DNA from: Polytrichum commune
Taxonomy: Eukaryota; Streptophyta; Polytrichopsida; Polytrichales; Polytrichaceae
Direction of reading: 5' to 3'
DNA length: 64,000 nucleotides
Assembly: GCA_950295325.1 (NCBI GenBank)
Contig: OX485803.1
Coordinates: forward strand, 5,148,001-5,212,000
Below are positions 60,001 through 64,000 of the stretch, piece by piece. Made by a program: the position numbers and the translations under genes. Each line of letters opens with the position of its first letter. Positions within the stretch are counted from its first letter, which is position 1. The notes below the pieces were generated by a model. The model worked only from the letters and a program-made list of their open reading frames with translations. It ran no database searches and was not told where the DNA came from.

Positions 60001-60655
60001 ATGCATCATTTACTTCCATCCCTATGTGCCTGCTCTCGTAAGAAAACAGAACAGGGTGAGTAACAGTCCAGAGCAGCAAAGATGGCGTGTGCATGGAGAG
60101 CTCACATTTTGTCACTCAATTTTCAGTTACTTTCAGTGTTGAGAGGAAATAATTTATTAGTGTAGTCTGAATTTAGATTCCTTGAGCATACTGGCACCTA
60201 TTCATTCTTCATGGCAGTCACTACACAGGTGATTTTCATCCCCATACTATATTACAAACATGCATGTCAGCACCACATATAAATATACAGAAGCTGCATT
60301 ATGGGTCAACATGATTTACTAGTGATAAAAGAGAACTGAATGAATGCATTGATGAGATTCGAGAATCTCAAGTAACAACTACAAGCATATCATTTCAACG
60401 ACAGCCATCTGGCAAACTTCTGAGGCATATTAAAAAGTGAACAGGGTTTGAGAGCAACATAATAACCAGCACATTAAGGACACTCTTATTGTTCAAATTA
60501 TCTTTTATTGGACCTCAACTTGCAAGCTCAGGATCCATCTCAGTTTAGCTTACTTGTGTTAAAAAAAAATTCCATGGGAAAGCATTTCAAAGAATTCCAA
60601 AACATAAGGAACAAGAATTTATAAATGAAGAAATAGATTTTAAATTACAAGGAGA
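57068..60655. other. Spacer between convergent genes
   Basis: It should contain the 3' regions of the Mo25-like gene (+) and of the small - strand gene. No further gene is recognisable; open frames are short, without domains. Composition is ordinary, without strong repeats. Confidence 0.45.
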
Positions 60656-61718
60656 TCAGACCGGGTGGAGCTGAGAAGGAGAAGGGCCAATGACATGCTC
60701 AAGCTGCTGAATGCGTGCCTCCAATTGTGTGCGGTACCCCTCAGCCTGAACATCACACAAGTTTGATTGATATTACCCCAACGTGTACAAAGTCCACATG
60801 GTTAAGTCAGGATGCTAAACTCCTACACAAACCACCGTAAGATGCAATTGAGGCTCACCTTCTTCTCTTCAAGAATTGAAACTCCTCAACAAGAAAAGAA
60901 CCATGAGAACCATGGAACCTGACACGAAGTTCACATGAGAAATGCCAGCTTTTCAGGCATAGCAGACCACAAGCCCCAGTGTCATATGTAATGGAGGATC
61001 CCGAACACAGCTGGCTATGGATGATCCACATCTTTCAACATAGATAACCTATTTTATATCCGTAAGTATGAATGTTCAAACAACACTTACAGATAAAGAA
61101 AAAAAATCAAGTCAGATAATTAAGCCAGAGCTTTTGGAGACACATTCTTAATGTAAAGCAATCAAGAGAAGCAATCAGAAAGTAGAATGAATAGAAAACA
61201 AATCACACATGCGGCAATAGCCAAATGGTTCCAAGCCATTTGATCATGGACCATCCACAACATCTCTATCTCCACTGACTTCATTATCAGTTCCTTGTCT
61301 TGATGAGTTTCTGTTACACCTCCAGAGGAAATGAGAAGAATTAAGAAAAATTTTGTATAGAATGCATAGTAAGACCTCAATTATGACACAAGAAAACCAT
61401 GAGAGATAAGACTAAACACCCCTGTGCGTTGATGATAACCTAATAAGGTAAGGAAACGCCAAACCGAGTCTAATCGACATCGACAACACGGAATTCGCTA
61501 GCAGGACTCCAGGAACGGAGTATGAAATCTCCACAGACATGTGATCGGATTGAAGTGTGATAGAATTGGATTCCTCGGACCAGAATTTAGGAAATTACCT
61601 TGCTGCCGAGATCCTGGTGGCTGCTCCATACGCCCGTGTGCAGCTGGTACAAGGCAATGGCGGAGGCGGCTGCGAAGCCCGCGACGAACGAGGTAGCTCG
61701 GATTCGAAACATGGCCAT
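60656..61718 (-). CDS. Small plant protein with N-terminal membrane segment, two exons
   Basis: Exon 1 is 61599-61718 and exon 2 is 60656-60745; the 853-bp intron is GT-AG at phase 0. The product has 69 residues. It opens MAMFRIRATSFVAGFAAASA, continues IALYQLHTGVW as a likely single membrane helix (about residues 9-25), and ends with a short coiled coil (YRTQLEARIQQLEHVI). I recall short plant proteins of unknown function with this layout (basic start, one membrane helix, then a short helix with a LExRIxxLE pattern), and the spacing between the two parts fits without an extra exon. The role is unknown; a mitochondrial or other organelle membrane is a guess. Another ATG at 61712 is two codons downstream. 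Confidence 0.65.
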
Positions 61719-64000
61719 GGCGATGGCGCTTCTCTCTCAATCCAACTCTCCCAAACTCCCCACCATCAAACCCTAATTCTTTCTTCCTTACGTGTACGCA
61801 TCGAAGTACGAGGCCCTATTTCCGGCTGGGATGGAAGTTGAAGGTAAAAGCATTGGAACCCATAAGGGTAGATGGGCCTTAAATGGTTAATATTTCCGAC
61901 TACCCCACTTGTCCTAGAATGTGAAACACATTATTAGTACAAGATGGTTAGCAAATCCAAATGATCATGGCCATAGCCACTTTCCTCAAAAGACTTGGAT
62001 TCCATATGAATATTTTTTCATCATCAAAGTGAAGATTCTTGTGCTCATTAAATGGTCATATAGGCTCCCCACAAATTATGTTGATTGTTGAGTTTCGTAT
62101 TTTGAACACATGTCCAATCTCTTTCAAATACGTGACTTTTTGGCATCTGTTTTTGGGAGTCACACCAAACCACATACCACTTAGAATTAGGTGTCCTTCT
62201 ATACATATGTGTATATATATATATATAAAGGTAACCAAATAAGGGTTGTATGAGTTATAAGGTAAGATATGCGGTCCTATTGTGGGCACTTCCAATTCCA
62301 CGGGTATTACCGGGTTCATCAACCCAAATAACCGTTAGGCTCCTTTCCCGAAGGCCACCATAAGCATGTGATTCTAAACCTTGTTGTGGCAGTGTATTGA
62401 TAACCACCATGGACATCATGGTTGGGGAATGGGCCCCTTGTACCTTACCACGATGATGAAATTAGGTGGTTGACATCCTCTTGGAAACATTGAACCGATT
62501 TCAAATGCTTAGCAATTTTCTAGCACCAAATGTTTGCACTTTTCAACAACCATTATTATTTTTAGTTTGAGGTAGATCATTGAAATTGCAATGTATTTAT
62601 TAGAGGCGGGTTGTTGAACCCAAAACCTCCTCAAACCAAAAGTCATAGTATATAAGGTTCATACTCTACCCAACACCCATTCACATCCTACCAAAAAACA
62701 ATAAGGTTTTCTAAAACGAGTTTTCTCCAAAAGTTTGGGTAGCAAGTGGTAGGTGACAGATGACGTTGGATTTCAAATGTGAATATTGTTTTCATTTGTT
62801 GGGTACAAGTGAGGTGATGGTCAATACACTCAAGGCAAGCCTAACACATGTAGGCGACCAAGGGGAAGGGGGAGGGGATTTCTTCATAGAGATATGGATC
62901 ACGTGTACTAAACACGTATTTTCAAGGGGGAGTATTTAGCATAGATCATATTTATTATTGAGAAATATATCTATCATACTCGTTTAAACAAACTTCCAAT
63001 ACATTAAAATTTTAGTATATTTTTAATATATACATCAAGGCCCAAGGGATATAACCGCTTCAAAGAGCCTCTCATATGTAGGCATGGCCCTCAAATGTCC
63101 ACAAATTTACAAAGTCGTAAAATTTCTCTAGTTAGCTTATATTCACTATTCCATTACCGTTAACCCTCAACCCCAAACACCACAATGACCACTTTTCATA
63201 ATAATATAAATGCAACATGCTTATAGATCTAGATATAAAAAAAAATTAAGGACGAGCGAGAACAAACTCTCTTGGCCCGCATGTTGTTGCCACCTTTTGG
63301 GTGTAAGATCACATGTGTGGGGGTTTACATTTGTGTGGAGAAACATGCTAATATCTTGAATATATGCCCCCTTCACCCCTTTCCCTCTATGGTTGGCAGG
63401 TAGAGCATTGAAATGCAAATGTTAAAATGTCCATATAATATAAAATAATTCGCATTTAATATTGAATTTAAATAAACTATCATGTAATATGTGCTCGTCC
63501 ACATTTACTACCCAAACCCTACACAATCATGTTCACTTGCAAAAAGATAATCATGAATTGTTATACATATAAATAGGGCATTCTTTATAATTGTAAAATG
63601 CACGCTTACTATGTATTTTAGGTTCACTATCATAAAACTAAGGATTGTATGAACTACACTAACTATGGTAAATTTTGTGGGCCATACTAGTATCACGAAA
63701 TCCACACTAGAAACGTTGGGGATAAATTGTGGGTGCACATTATTTGCCAACCACTTTTATAATGAGAAGGACGAAGAAACCAATGATGGTATCTCCTTCA
63801 AACCTTGCTTGTTTTTCACCCAACACATATTAGCAATTATACTAATATTAATATTATTAATAAAATATACAACAACAACAACAATGACAACGATGATGAT
63901 GTAAAATGTAGAGCTTCTCATGCTCTTTCTAAAGACACTAAGATTGCCTTCTAATTCTTAGCCATTTGGCATAATGATCACTCAAAGACCACTTGTATAT
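61719..64000. other. Gene-free end of window
   Basis: The first 100-200 bases are likely the promoter of the small gene. Beyond that the DNA is AT-rich, with a TA run near 62212-62228 and no supported gene. A segment near 61920-62060 is weakly similar to 7610-7770 (both carry ATTAGTACAAGATGG and TAAATGGTCATATAGG), suggesting an old dispersed repeat. Confidence 0.45.

Noticed and set aside
60860-60895. Possible middle exon of the small - strand gene between GAG and GTGAGC sites
   Set aside because: The two-exon join already gives the spacing expected for the family; the extra segment would add only a short basic insert.
1-64000. tRNA and rRNA genes
   Set aside because: I looked for B-box-like GGTTCGAATC contexts with matching cloverleaf arms and for conserved rRNA blocks; none was convincing by eye.

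Overview
This is a stretch of nuclear genome from a land plant. The evidence is the set of intron-split genes with GT-AG splice sites and plant-type gene families: a POLTERGEIST-like PP2C, a PurU deformylase with an apparent N-terminal targeting peptide, a Mo25-like scaffold and an IPNS-type 2-oxoglutarate oxygenase. These sit in AT-rich intergenic DNA full of small DNA transposons. I cannot name the species. Nothing visible decides between a bryophyte, lycophyte, fern or seed plant.

Layout. 0-16 kb holds no intact gene. It contains a nested fold-back structure, a LINE fragment, a cluster of Tourist-like (PIF/Harbinger-type) MITEs with TTA/TAA target duplications, and simple and tandem repeats. 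16-22.5 kb is a six-exon POL/PLL-type PP2C on the + strand with a long, repeat-rich leader. It converges with an eight-exon formyltetrahydrofolate deformylase (PurU) on the - strand (26.0-31.7 kb). Exon 1 of that gene is flanked on both sides by tandem repeat arrays. 33.3-35.4 kb is a pile of DNA transposons: a pogo/Tigger-like deletion derivative next to a 1.36-kb Tourist-like element that carries another MITE inside it. 37.5-41 kb holds a decayed HARBI1-type transposase and a possible accessory reading frame. 45.9-50.1 kb is a seven-exon oxygenase gene with a MITE just upstream. 52.2-53.2 kb is a nearly full-length but broken Tc1-type transposase, DD34E spacing with the Glu replaced by Lys. 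56.0-57.1 kb is an intronless Mo25-like gene behind a GC-rich, GA-rich leader. 60.7-61.7 kb is a small two-exon gene on the - strand for a 69-residue, probably membrane-anchored protein.

The five genes look like unrelated housekeeping or signalling genes: membrane phosphatase signalling, one-carbon metabolism, kinase scaffolding, an oxygenase of unknown substrate, and a small membrane protein. I see no operon-like or biosynthetic clustering. The most unusual content is the transposon layer: three MITE families sharing one terminal architecture, and a Tc1-type element of a kind I associate mainly with fungi. The second unusual feature is the double repeat expansion around PurU exon 1. All splice junctions were inferred by reading the frame and matching remembered family patterns; no transcript data were available.
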